Assembly: GCF_004363245.1 (NCBI RefSeq)
Contig: NZ_SNYV01000011.1
Coordinates: 1,302,001 to 1,366,000, forward strand
DNA length: 64,000 nucleotides
Direction: 5' to 3'
From: Sphingobacterium yanglingense
GTDB lineage: Bacteria; Bacteroidota; Bacteroidia; Sphingobacteriales; Sphingobacteriaceae
Positions 53,864-62,593 of the stretch are shown here, in pieces. A program made the translations under genes and the position numbers. Under the pieces are notes generated by a model, which saw only the letters and a list, made by a program, of their open reading frames with translations, made no database searches and was not told where the DNA came from. Numbering within the stretch: position 1 is the stretch's first letter; every line of letters starts with the position of its first letter.

Positions 53864-54811
53864 TTACTTTGCTATTAACAATAAACCATTTGCCACAGCA
53901 CGTTCGGCTCCTCCATTATCGGAAGGCCAATTGCGTAGCTGAAAGCGATCTGTATTAAAATCGGGCGTATTACGCTGGAAGTAGGTACTGGATCCTCCAC
54001 CATCAAGATTAATCGCATCGTATGCTCCAAGTGCCTTAAGACATTGGCCTAGCTCTTCATAGCTCATACCATTGGAATAATGAAATCTACGACCATCTAC
54101 GACCAACATATACACCTTGCTTCCATCCTGAGAGACACCAATAGCGGTACGAGGTTCTAATACGGCTGATGTCTGAGGTTGCAATATACCATCGCTAACT
54201 AATGTAACACGACCGCCAACAGCCTCTTGGATCTGATTCTTTACATTTGCATAATCGGCTTGATCGCCGACAAAAGCTTTTCCATTTTTTAAAATGGCAA
54301 AAAAGGTGTTGATCTGATCTGTCACAGTCGTCTTGATAGCAACCCCTTCTTTATAAACAATTCCTTGTGGGGTGCCATTGGTCATATTATAAAAATCGGC
54401 ATTTATACCGCCCCATACTTTATGTCCTTCAAAATCTTCAAATGTCGCCTGTTTGGTCATAGGCTGCATACCGAACTGTGCAGAGTTATTGGGAGTAGAC
54501 ACTTCGATTCTAACTTTGGGGTTAGTCAAATCTGTCTCGATGACAAATATCTTCTTTGCCAAACCTGTTTTTGAGATGTAACTGATCTCTGTTGCTGTAA
54601 CTCCATCCACAACTGTATAGGCACTATCTTGATGGATGTGTACCATTAGATCAGTATGCTGAACAATTTTCTTCGCAACTTCTGAAGTAGGTACAAGAGA
54701 ATAAGTATCCTCTACTCTTATAAATTCTTCTTTATTGCTACAGGATAGTATGGTCAGAGCTAGTCCAAGTACCGTAGCAGATAGGGTCTGTTGTATCTTA
54801 ATCATCTTCAT
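53864..54811 (-). CDS. NAGPA-type phosphodiester glycosidase lipoprotein (system 4)
   Basis: A 315-residue lipoprotein with signal 'LGLALTILSCSNKEE' (Cys near 24). The phosphodiester glycosidase (NAGPA/DUF2233) domain has 'HKVWGGINADFYNMTNGTPQ', 'RTAIGVSQDGSKVYMLVVDG' and 'AINLDGGGSSTYF', all conserved features of the family. The family cleaves GlcNAc-1-phosphodiesters in eukaryotes; in bacteria it acts on phosphodiester-linked or related sugars. Its place one base after susD suggests it processes the ligand of this SusCD pair. An in-frame ATG at 54805 is an alternative start. Confidence 0.88.
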   Translation of the reverse strand: MKMIKIQQTLSATVLGLALTILSCSNKEEFIRVEDTYSLVPTSEVAKKIVQHTDLMVHIHQDSAYTVVDGVTATEISYISKTGLAKKIFVIETDLTNPKVRIEVSTPNNSAQFGMQPMTKQATFEDFEGHKVWGGINADFYNMTNGTPQGIVYKEGVAIKTTVTDQINTFFAILKNGKAFVGDQADYANVKNQIQEAVGGRVTLVSDGILQPQTSAVLEPRTAIGVSQDGSKVYMLVVDGRRFHYSNGMSYEELGQCLKALGAYDAINLDGGGSSTYFQRNTPDFNTDRFQLRNWPSDNGGAERAVANGLLLIAK

Positions 54812-54812
54812 T

Positions 54813-56093
54813 TTAATATCCAGGATTAGGTTTCAAATTTGTATTGCGCTGCAGTTCACTTCCGGGGATCGGTAAAAGCGTCTGATAAGGTAAAATACCT
54901 AATGTACTTACGGCCTTTCCGGTACGTATTAGATCGTAATATCTAAAATTTTCTCCCAGTAGCTCGAGCTGCCGTTCGTGAAGTAATGCGGTAAGAAAAT
55001 CGGCCTCTGAAGATGGCGATACAATAGGTAGTCCTCTAAATTGACGTAATGTATTTAGATAGCTCAATCCATTAGATAGACCAAGTGATTCAGCCGCTAT
55101 TAGATACATTTCTGAAATACGGGAGATGATAACGGGATCTCTTCCGGTCTGCCCACTAGGATACTTATTGACACAGTCGGTACCTGCAATATTCACGATG
55201 GTCATATTGCGTCTTTTGTCTGTAGAAGCGAATAAATTGACCGTTTCGGTAGTGATCCTATAATTCCCTTGCCCTTTGTTAGGGTGTGCATAAGAATAAA
55301 ATAGGTCCGAGATATTGATTGAAGATTCTTCAGAGAGGTTTTCAAATGCAAATATAACTTCCGTGTTTGCCTGCTTTCTGAATATTTTCTCAAAACTATC
55401 CAATGCATACTTGCCCGAGGTAATAAGTGACTCGGCCGCTGCAGCTGCCTCTGCCTTCTTACCCTGCGCTAGGTAGACACGCGCTTGCAAAGCCTTGACC
55501 GCATCTGCTGAAATGTAGTAATAAGATTTGGAGGAGCCTAGGTATTTCGCAGCCTCGGCAAGGTTAGATTCAATAAACGCCCAGACCTGTTCTTTTGGAT
55601 CCCGGAAAGGCTTCTCCAATGTATTATCTGGCAACACCGGAACATCGCCCCAACGGGTTACGAGATTGTAATAATTTAAAGCTCGAAAATAATAAGCTTC
55701 GCCTATGGTCAAGTTACGGATACTGCTCTCGGGTTGGGCCTGACATATGGATAATACGTTGTTTACCTGATACAACGAACTATAATAGCCGTTCCAACCT
55801 CTGGAAACTATAGAATTGAGCGGAGAAAGAGTTGAGTTGATCAGATTGATTGGTGAACTATTGGATCCTGTCTGCAAATCACCCCCTAAAAGATCAAAGA
55901 TGATAAAATTGTGTACCCCTGGGTCATTTTGCATATTGTTATACATACCTAATCGCAAAGCGGGTATATCATTAGCTGTTACCGCATCTGGGGCCATGGC
56001 CGAATGGGAATACAGGTCTAGCTTGTCTGCACAGGAACTAAATACTGACAGTATACTTGTACAAGCTAATATATAAAGGATTTGAAATTTCAT
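54813..56093 (-). CDS. SusD/RagB-family outer-membrane lipoprotein (system 4)
   Basis: A 426-residue surface lipoprotein. Lipobox 'SVFSSCADKLDLYS' (Cys near 20), then TPR-type helices with 'GEAYYFRALNYYNLVTRWGD', 'VPVLPDNTLEKPFRDPKE', 'ADAVKALQARVYLAQGKKAE' and 'LLHERQLELLGENFRYYDLI'. It is short for a SusD, like the system 2 protein, which may mean a smaller ligand-binding face. It lies 4 bp after susC and 1 bp before the NAGPA gene. Confidence 0.94.
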   Translation of the reverse strand: MKFQILYILACTSILSVFSSCADKLDLYSHSAMAPDAVTANDIPALRLGMYNNMQNDPGVHNFIIFDLLGGDLQTGSNSSPINLINSTLSPLNSIVSRGWNGYYSSLYQVNNVLSICQAQPESSIRNLTIGEAYYFRALNYYNLVTRWGDVPVLPDNTLEKPFRDPKEQVWAFIESNLAEAAKYLGSSKSYYYISADAVKALQARVYLAQGKKAEAAAAAESLITSGKYALDSFEKIFRKQANTEVIFAFENLSEESSINISDLFYSYAHPNKGQGNYRITTETVNLFASTDKRRNMTIVNIAGTDCVNKYPSGQTGRDPVIISRISEMYLIAAESLGLSNGLSYLNTLRQFRGLPIVSPSSEADFLTALLHERQLELLGENFRYYDLIRTGKAVSTLGILPYQTLLPIPGSELQRNTNLKPNPGY

Positions 56094-56097
56094 GTTT

Positions 56098-59000
56098 TTA
56101 TAGATTTATGTTTACACCAAAACTAAATGTCCTAGGTTGAGGAACACCAAAAAGGTCAACACCGTAGAACCTTGGATCAAGGTTAGTATTGACCTCAGGA
56201 TCCCATCCTGAATAATTGGTCAACAGAAACAGATTGTCTGCAGTAGCGAATACTCGAAGACCGTTTAGTTTGATCTGTCTGATCAATTGCTTATCAAAAT
56301 TGTAAGCTAATGTCATAGAACGTAAGCGGATAAAAGACCCGTCTTCAAGAAAGCGTGTTGAATTCTTGGTATTATGCCCCAATCCGACCAATGCCCGCGG
56401 ATATACGTTTGTACTACCGGCTTCTGTCCATGCATTTTCGACGTAGCTTAAATCTTTAGCGAAATTTGCTCCTAAATTGGCCATTCCAGTTGATTTCCAC
56501 TGTGCGTAGACATCAGCTCCATAGGCATAGGTAAACAAGAAATCTAACTGCACCCCTTTGTAGGAAAAAGAGTTATTCCAACCACCTGTGAATTTAGGAT
56601 TTGCATTCCCAGTGACAACACGGTCGTTATCATTTATAATATTATTACCGTCTATATCACGCCAGCGCACATCCCCTGCACGTACCCCCAACTCAAACTG
56701 TTCCTGTGGTACTTCACCATCATATTGAAATAATCCATCCCAGTCGAACAGGTAGAATGCTCCAATGCTCTGTCCTACTTTTAAGGCCCTGTTATCTCCG
56801 ATTGCTATGGGAGCCTCATCCTCCAATAATGAAGTAATACGATTCGTGTTGTGCGCAATATTGAACGTAGACTTCCACTGTACTTGACCTAATGGTATAT
56901 TCGTATTGATTCCCAATTCCAGACCTTTATTCATCATGGAACCAACATTGCTGACAATACTGGTCATTCCAGTTGTAGCATGAATAGGCATACTATAAAG
57001 AAGATCGTAAGTTTTTTTATAATAGGCGTCAAAGACCACATTCAGCTTTCGCTTGAAGAAGGAGACATCGAAACCTACATCGTACTGATTCGCTTTTTCC
57101 CAACGCAAGTCCTTATTACCAAAGGAGGAAACTGATATACCGGACTCATTACCGTAGTTCTGACCGCCTGACATAAGTGCCTGATAAGCGTACTGTCCAA
57201 TACCTTCCTGATTACCCGTGACGCCATAACTTGCCCTGAATTTCAGGTCATTTTCATTTAACCCCATAAACTCTTCATTGGAGATATTCCAACCAAAGGA
57301 AAGGGAAGGAAAATACCCCCAACGATTGTCTCTATGAAATTTGGAAGAACCATCGGCACGCAAAGTCGCCGTCATCAAATAACGATCTTTGTAGGAGAAT
57401 GTACCTCTTCCAAAATAAGATTCTAATGCATACTCTCCAACACCACCGCTAGCTGCAAAGATCTCAGAAGCTACAGAGATCACCTGCAAGGATGGGGTCG
57501 GAAATCCACGTCCATCGATGGACGACGAACGACTCATTTGCTTTTGGTAAGAATGTCCCAACATCGCAGATACGGTCAAATCGCCGAACGAATTATTATA
57601 GTTCAGCACATTATCAAACACCACATTCTGGATCAACCTATTATAATCCAAAAGACGTCCTACACCTGTGCCATAGGGATGTTTTTGGTTGTAATAAGTA
57701 TAGTCGTAGGTATAACCTATATCGGCACTAAAAGACGATCGGAAAGAGAAATGATCCAAGAAATTGGCCTGTCCATAGTAGGTCCCAAGGTATCTATAAT
57801 TATCTACGTAAGCATCCTGTTCGTTCAAAATCTGTAAAGGATTGTGACGCGTCAGCTCGTCAGTACCGCCTACATAATAATCTCCATTAGGCTTAAATGG
57901 ACGATCAAATGGTCTCTGTTCGATAGCTCTGGCAATAATGGTAGAACCTAAGTTTGCTCCGGGGACTTGGTTATTTTTAATAAAGTTGCCCATATTATTT
58001 GCGCCTACTTCCAACCACTCCGCAAACTTATGACTGACTTTTGTATTAAGGTTGTATTTACGAATGGCGTTATTCTTGACGACACCGGATTGATCGGTAA
58101 GACCTAATCCGAAATAATAGTTGGTTTTTGTATTTCCACCTGACAATGCAGCATCGTAATTTTGAAAATAACCGGTCTGTAGAACCAGCCCTAGCCAATC
58201 TGTGTCGGGAAGTCCCTGGTAGGGATTCTGTATGTGTATCTTATAATCACTATCTCCAATCTTTCGACCGTATTGTTTATTATAATTGTCCACTCCTGCA
58301 TTAAAACTCGCGATATACTGCTCCGAATCCGCCAGTTTTATTTTATTCTTATTGGCAAACTGACTGAAACCAGTTGTTAGATTAATCCGAACATCATTCC
58401 TACCAGCTTTACCTGATTTTGTGGTGATAAGGACAACACCATTGCTGGCACGTGAACCATAAATCGCTGCTGAAGCTGCATCTTTTAATATTTCAATAGA
58501 TTCGACATCTGCGGGATTGAATGCGGCCAATGGACTATAAGACTCTCCGAACGAAAACAATGCCATATCAGACGTATTGATAGGCACACCATCAACGACA
58601 TACAAGGGGTTGTTTCCTGCACTTATGGAAGAATTACCACGGATTGTGATTTTCTCTCCAGAGGCTAGATTGCCGGACCCCATAGATACATTAACTCCTG
58701 CAATACGACCTTCGAGTAAGCGGGTGGGGCTTGCGACCTGTCGCATATTGGAATCGTCTATTTTAAGACTACCTACCGCACTAGTGACCAAAGATCTCCG
58801 CTGTGTACCATACCCTACAACGACAGTTTCTTCTAATAATTTTTCTTCAATGTTTAATATAATCCTAGGAGCCTCATGCATCCTGATCGTAACAACCTTG
58901 GATTCATAGCCCGTAAAACTGACGCGCACCGTAGCCGAACTCGCTGTGATAGGTAAGTTAAAATATCCCTTTTCATCTGTCTGCGTAGCCTTCCCCCCAT

Positions 59001-59433
59001 CGACCAACTGTACGGATGCTCCAACAAGAGGTACACCAGTTTCTGCTACAATGAATCCAGCCACAAATTGTTGAATAACATCAACCTTTCGCGGAGCAGA
59101 CATCACTCTAGCTTTGTCTTTTATGACAATAACGCCTTGATTTAATTCATAATCGAAAGGCTGTCCTTTAAAAACTTCTGGCAGTAGGTCTGCAAGTTCT
59201 ACATTCTGTGCTTTGATGGACACCCTATTTGCTTCGCTACCATACTGTCCATCGAAGAGGTATGACACATTGGTCTGCTGTTTTATCTTCTTAAATACAT
59301 CGACCAACTTTTCGTTTTTAACGTCTAAAGATACCCGTTGTAGGGACACCGCGCTTACAGAAGGCATCAGTACGCCCACCTGTAGCGCCAAAGCAAGCCA
59401 CAGTGCTCCTTTTCTTCTTTTAAAAAAACTCAT
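56098..59433 (-). CDS. SusC-like TonB-dependent outer-membrane receptor with STN domain (system 4)
   Basis: A 1111-residue transporter. Signal peptide 'ALWLALALQVGVLMPSVSA', STN domain (about 35-105; 'VFKKIKQQTNVSYLFDGQYG'), carboxypeptidase-regulatory-like domain (about 125-190), TonB-box region 'EETVVVGYGTQ', plug ('ILKDAASAAIYG', 'ASNGVVLITTKSG') and barrel ending 'RTFSFGVNINL'. All modules are complete. Its STN domain should signal to the FecR encoded 36 bp upstream. With the phosphodiester glycosidase in the operon, a phosphate-linked sugar cargo is possible but unproven. Confidence 0.94.
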   Translation of the reverse strand: MSFFKRRKGALWLALALQVGVLMPSVSAVSLQRVSLDVKNEKLVDVFKKIKQQTNVSYLFDGQYGSEANRVSIKAQNVELADLLPEVFKGQPFDYELNQGVIVIKDKARVMSAPRKVDVIQQFVAGFIVAETGVPLVGASVQLVDGGKATQTDEKGYFNLPITASSATVRVSFTGYESKVVTIRMHEAPRIILNIEEKLLEETVVVGYGTQRRSLVTSAVGSLKIDDSNMRQVASPTRLLEGRIAGVNVSMGSGNLASGEKITIRGNSSISAGNNPLYVVDGVPINTSDMALFSFGESYSPLAAFNPADVESIEILKDAASAAIYGSRASNGVVLITTKSGKAGRNDVRINLTTGFSQFANKNKIKLADSEQYIASFNAGVDNYNKQYGRKIGDSDYKIHIQNPYQGLPDTDWLGLVLQTGYFQNYDAALSGGNTKTNYYFGLGLTDQSGVVKNNAIRKYNLNTKVSHKFAEWLEVGANNMGNFIKNNQVPGANLGSTIIARAIEQRPFDRPFKPNGDYYVGGTDELTRHNPLQILNEQDAYVDNYRYLGTYYGQANFLDHFSFRSSFSADIGYTYDYTYYNQKHPYGTGVGRLLDYNRLIQNVVFDNVLNYNNSFGDLTVSAMLGHSYQKQMSRSSSIDGRGFPTPSLQVISVASEIFAASGGVGEYALESYFGRGTFSYKDRYLMTATLRADGSSKFHRDNRWGYFPSLSFGWNISNEEFMGLNENDLKFRASYGVTGNQEGIGQYAYQALMSGGQNYGNESGISVSSFGNKDLRWEKANQYDVGFDVSFFKRKLNVVFDAYYKKTYDLLYSMPIHATTGMTSIVSNVGSMMNKGLELGINTNIPLGQVQWKSTFNIAHNTNRITSLLEDEAPIAIGDNRALKVGQSIGAFYLFDWDGLFQYDGEVPQEQFELGVRAGDVRWRDIDGNNIINDNDRVVTGNANPKFTGGWNNSFSYKGVQLDFLFTYAYGADVYAQWKSTGMANLGANFAKDLSYVENAWTEAGSTNVYPRALVGLGHNTKNSTRFLEDGSFIRLRSMTLAYNFDKQLIRQIKLNGLRVFATADNLFLLTNYSGWDPEVNTNLDPRFYGVDLFGVPQPRTFSFGVNINL

Positions 59434-59469
59434 GAATTTGATTGTTTAATTAGGTTGATTACTTGCATA

Positions 59470-60561
59470 TTATTTTCCTTGATTTGTCGCAACTGTGAGT
59501 CGGCCGTTTTTGACAATGATCTTGATATTGGATGTGGTTTCAATCAGATCCAACAGCTTATTTAACGGCACATTTCTATCTACCAATCCGTTCAATTTAT
59601 TATTTGGAAGATTATCTAAGTCCACTTCGATGTTGTACCAACGGCCTATCCGGCTCATTACTTCGTCCATTGGCGTATTATCAAAGAAGAACTCCCCATT
59701 ACGCCATGCTGCCACATCCTCCGCATTGTCCACTGCTATATAGCGTATATACTTACCTATATGCGCCTGATGGCCGGGAGTCATCCGTATGGATTCATTA
59801 TGCTGTGAGGAAGCTTCTACCGAACCTTCTATTAGGGTTACAATATCGGTCTGTTGACCTTTGTATGAGCTGATGTTGAATTTTGTCCCCAAGACTTTTG
59901 TAGACTGTTGATCAGTATGGACAATAAAAGGAGCTGATTTATCATGCGTAACATCAAAATAAGCTTCTCCTGACAAAAACACTTCCCGCTTATTTTTTGC
60001 GAAATGAGTAGGAAAACGTATAACAGTAGCCGCATTAAGCCATACCGAAGTACCGTCGGGTAGCACCAACTGATAATAACCTCCTTTTGGGGTCACAATC
60101 TCATGCATCGCTGTCTCAACTCCGCTTTCTTCCCGATAAATACCTTCACCTTCGAGCTTAGCCAAATCTTCTAATGACGTAAGGGAGTATACTTGTCCTC
60201 CCTCAGTAATTAGATTGGCACCAATCTTACCTGGTCCAACTTCGGCTAGATTAATCTCGGTAGTATCACGTGTACTCAGGTAGTACCCTCCTACAAGCAA
60301 CAGAGGCAAGACAACTGCAGCGGCCCAACGTAGATAAACTCGCCTAGAATGACGCAACGTATTGATTTTGTGATCCTGTTGGATATTTGTCCACATACGG
60401 GATTCAAGCTCTTGAAGCTGCTTTTCAGACTTTTCGTTAGTAATATCTATATCAGATTGTAAATCTTCATAGTAATGGTCTACACGATCTTTTTCTTCTT
60501 GATCTGCACTACCCAAAAGATATTTCTGTACAACGGTTTTGAGATTTTTTTTCTTTTTCAT
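59470..60561 (-). CDS. FecR-family anti-sigma factor (system 4)
   Basis: A 363-residue inner-membrane regulator: lysine-rich N-terminus, cytoplasmic domain, membrane helix at about 77-95 ('AAAVVLPLLLVGGYYLS'), FecR domain ('KGGYYQLVLPDGTSVWLN', 'FLSGEAYFDVTHD', 'KVLGTKFNISSY') and a DUF4974-like C-terminus. It lies 60 bp after the sigma gene and only 36 bp before susC. Unlike the other three systems, there is no hairpin in the fecR-susC gap, so read-through from the regulators is likely. Confidence 0.92.
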   Translation of the reverse strand: MKKKKNLKTVVQKYLLGSADQEEKDRVDHYYEDLQSDIDITNEKSEKQLQELESRMWTNIQQDHKINTLRHSRRVYLRWAAAVVLPLLLVGGYYLSTRDTTEINLAEVGPGKIGANLITEGGQVYSLTSLEDLAKLEGEGIYREESGVETAMHEIVTPKGGYYQLVLPDGTSVWLNAATVIRFPTHFAKNKREVFLSGEAYFDVTHDKSAPFIVHTDQQSTKVLGTKFNISSYKGQQTDIVTLIEGSVEASSQHNESIRMTPGHQAHIGKYIRYIAVDNAEDVAAWRNGEFFFDNTPMDEVMSRIGRWYNIEVDLDNLPNNKLNGLVDRNVPLNKLLDLIETTSNIKIIVKNGRLTVATNQGK

Positions 60562-60621
60562 CTTTCGCTCTTACTCTAATGACCGATGAAAGACACGAAA
60601 GCCCAGTGGCTACAAAAAAAA

Positions 60622-61188
60622 TTAAAAGAAAAGAAGAATAAGAAACTTAAGAATGCTTCGAATCGTAGAAATAGCCTTTCCCAGGTGATTGCGTACAGTT
60701 TTTACGGAGAGCCCCATTATTGTAGCAATCTCATCCGTGGATCTATTCTCTTCGTAACGCATGGCAAAGGCCGTCCGCTGCTGTGGAGGTAGAGAAAGAA
60801 TTTTCTCATTGAGGTTATGATAGGCTTCTTTGGTTAGTAATTCTTTTAGAGGTGATGAATCGTTGGAAATACTCTCCTCATAATCCGTGATTAACGTCGG
60901 CTTATTCTTAACGATAAAATTAAGTGTTTTGTTTTTGGTAAGGACAAATAGGTAAGCTCTAAAATTTTGGATGGGCGCTTTAGTCCGATTTTCCCATACG
61001 GTCGTAAAGATATCCTGTGTGATGTTTTCGGCGTCATCTTGATCACGGAGTCTCTTGTAAGCCTGATTATAAACAAATACCCAATGCAAACGGTATAATT
61101 TCTCGAAAGCATCATGACTACCCAAAACGAGTTGATCAAGCAGATACTGTTCTGCTTCGTCAGAGCTATTCAATTGATTTGGATTCAC
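60622..61188 (-). CDS. ECF sigma-70 factor, FecI-like, GTG start (system 4)
   Basis: A 188-residue sigma factor: region 2 ('LYRLHWVFVYNQAYKRL', 'DAENITQDIFTTVWEN'), region 4 with 'NRSTDEIATIMGLSVKTVRN', and a hydrophobic end ('FLILLFF'). The frame has no ATG at its 5' end; GTG at 61188 is the plausible start. An out-of-frame ATG-TGA minimal ORF (61190-61185) overlaps the GTG. A TAAATTTG box (minus strand, 61201-61194) sits so close that the transcript would begin at or near the start codon. Confidence 0.9.
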   Translation of the reverse strand: MNPNQLNSSDEAEQYLLDQLVLGSHDAFEKLYRLHWVFVYNQAYKRLRDQDDAENITQDIFTTVWENRTKAPIQNFRAYLFVLTKNKTLNFIVKNKPTLITDYEESISNDSSPLKELLTKEAYHNLNEKILSLPPQQRTAFAMRYEENRSTDEIATIMGLSVKTVRNHLGKAISTIRSILKFLILLFF

Positions 61189-61453
61189 ATTGGCAAATTT
61201 AGATGACCTGATATAAAGCTGATGTTATATCTAGGTTAAGTTATCAATACTTTAAATTTATTGCCATAAAAGTATTGAATAAAAATCAAGAAAAACAATC
61301 TCTAATTACGTTGTGTAGGTAGTAACACAAGTAAAATCCTATCCAAAAATTCAATTCCCCCTATGATTAAGCTTCATAAAACACACAAAATGCAACATTT
61401 ACGCTAAAATGATAGAGATTTTAAAAAACAGGCATAGCTTTTGTAAAGCTATA

Positions 61454-61524
61454 AGTATTCATATTTAGGTTAATAATTGGTTAGTTAAAAATACCTGAAG
61501 CTCCCCGCTTCAGGTATTTTTTTG
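61454..61524 (+). ncRNA. 71-bp repeated element with terminator hairpin, copy B (candidate small RNA or terminator)
   Basis: Second copy of 51890-51960. The stem here is AAATACCTGAAG/CTTCAGGTATTT, so a G:C pair in copy A is a T:A pair here: both sides changed and pairing was kept. TTTTTTT follows on the plus strand. It is also placed to terminate the minus-strand gene ending at 61531. TTTG at 61440-61443 and TATTTAGG lie upstream as a weak promoter match. The rest of 61189-61453 holds no gene that I see. Confidence 0.55.
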
Positions 61525-61530
61525 AGTTGA

Positions 61531-62487
61531 TTATTTCTTTTCAAAATAACAGGGTCCCAGTTGCTGCCTCGAAGAGTTTATACCGGGGTTATACTGATCC
61601 ATGGAATAGATATCTCCAGTATTAACATTAGCAACGTAGAGGTCATATCCTCCTTTTGTATCTGGACGGGTACTGCACAGTACAACCCAATCTGCATCGA
61701 TTGGATAAGCATCTGAATAATTTCCATCATTCGCATTGAAAGGCAGCTTATAACTACGCAAACCACTCCAATAACCGCGGTATACCTGATCCACTGTATT
61801 TGTTTTTGATAGCCCGACAGAATAATAAAAGGAATTATGATCGGCATTGATTGGATAATAATCTTGTACTCCTTCGGCGTCGTACACCGTCTCCCGGATT
61901 TCTTTAGTCTTGACATCAATGATAGCAATCGAAGAGGTCGCAGCATCGCCCTGTGTGCAAACAACCTTGGTACCATCATAATTATAATAAGGGATGCCGT
62001 ACCCTTTGGGAGACAAACGAGTCACCTTACGAGTACCAAGATCCATCTCAACAATACGGGAATCTTGCTTGAATACAATACGATTCCCATCGGGAGAGAA
62101 CTTAGGATCTTCGTCTCTGGTCTGTCCAATCCGAGTCAAGTTTTCAGGCTGTTCGCTCGAGTTCAACTCGTACATAAAGATATCCCAACTATCGGTATCT
62201 TCACTGATTCCCATGAATACAATATGGGATCCGTCCGGTGAAATATGGGCATTCATAGGATTCTTAATTGTCCAACTGGAACTCAAACTCTGAATCTTGT
62301 TACTGCTAAAGTCATACAGAAATATCTCTGAGTCATTGGCGCCATAATTGGTATATGTGTGGTACAGAAGCTTTCCTTTAAAATGAGTAGGCAACTCCGC
62401 TTTCTCTATTTCTACCACATTGTTATCGCTGCACCCTAAAAAAGGGAGCAATCCCAAACTTAATGTAATGATTAGTTTATTTTTCAT
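61531..62487 (-). CDS. PD40/TolB-like beta-propeller lipoprotein
   Basis: A 318-residue lipoprotein with lipobox 'LLPFLGCSDNN' (Cys near 19) and repeated propeller blades 'NAHISPDGSHIVFMGIS', 'DPKFSPDGNRIVFKQDS' and 'IPYYNYDGTKVVCTQG'. These PD40 blades bind ligands or proteins; no enzyme motif is visible. It follows the DUF5016-like lipoprotein on the same strand and is probably the last gene of an operon entering from the right of the window. A terminator hairpin follows. Confidence 0.85.
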   Translation of the reverse strand: MKNKLIITLSLGLLPFLGCSDNNVVEIEKAELPTHFKGKLLYHTYTNYGANDSEIFLYDFSSNKIQSLSSSWTIKNPMNAHISPDGSHIVFMGISEDTDSWDIFMYELNSSEQPENLTRIGQTRDEDPKFSPDGNRIVFKQDSRIVEMDLGTRKVTRLSPKGYGIPYYNYDGTKVVCTQGDAATSSIAIIDVKTKEIRETVYDAEGVQDYYPINADHNSFYYSVGLSKTNTVDQVYRGYWSGLRSYKLPFNANDGNYSDAYPIDADWVVLCSTRPDTKGGYDLYVANVNTGDIYSMDQYNPGINSSRQQLGPCYFEKK

Positions 62488-62576
62488 ATGTATATAATTT
62501 GATTTTCAAAGGTCATATGGAATATCCAAAGTATTTTCGTCAGTGTTTGTGCAGCTCTGCTACATTGATATTTCAT
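62484..62576 (-). CDS. Candidate 30-residue ORF filling the gap between two lipoprotein genes
   Basis: ATG at 62576, 17 bp after the stop of the upstream gene, reads 30 codons ('MKYQCSRAAQTLTKILW' at the start) and ends with a TGA that overlaps the ATG of the propeller gene (ATGA). The fit between both neighbours is suggestive, but the frame is short and could be chance. Confidence 0.25.
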   Translation of the reverse strand: MKYQCSRAAQTLTKILWIFHMTFENQIIYI

Positions 62577-62593
62577 ATGTGTATACTTATTTC

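Noticed and set aside
57492..57837. Overlapping plus-strand ORFs inside the system 4 susC gene
   Set aside because: Shadows of the receptor frame with atypical amino-acid composition.
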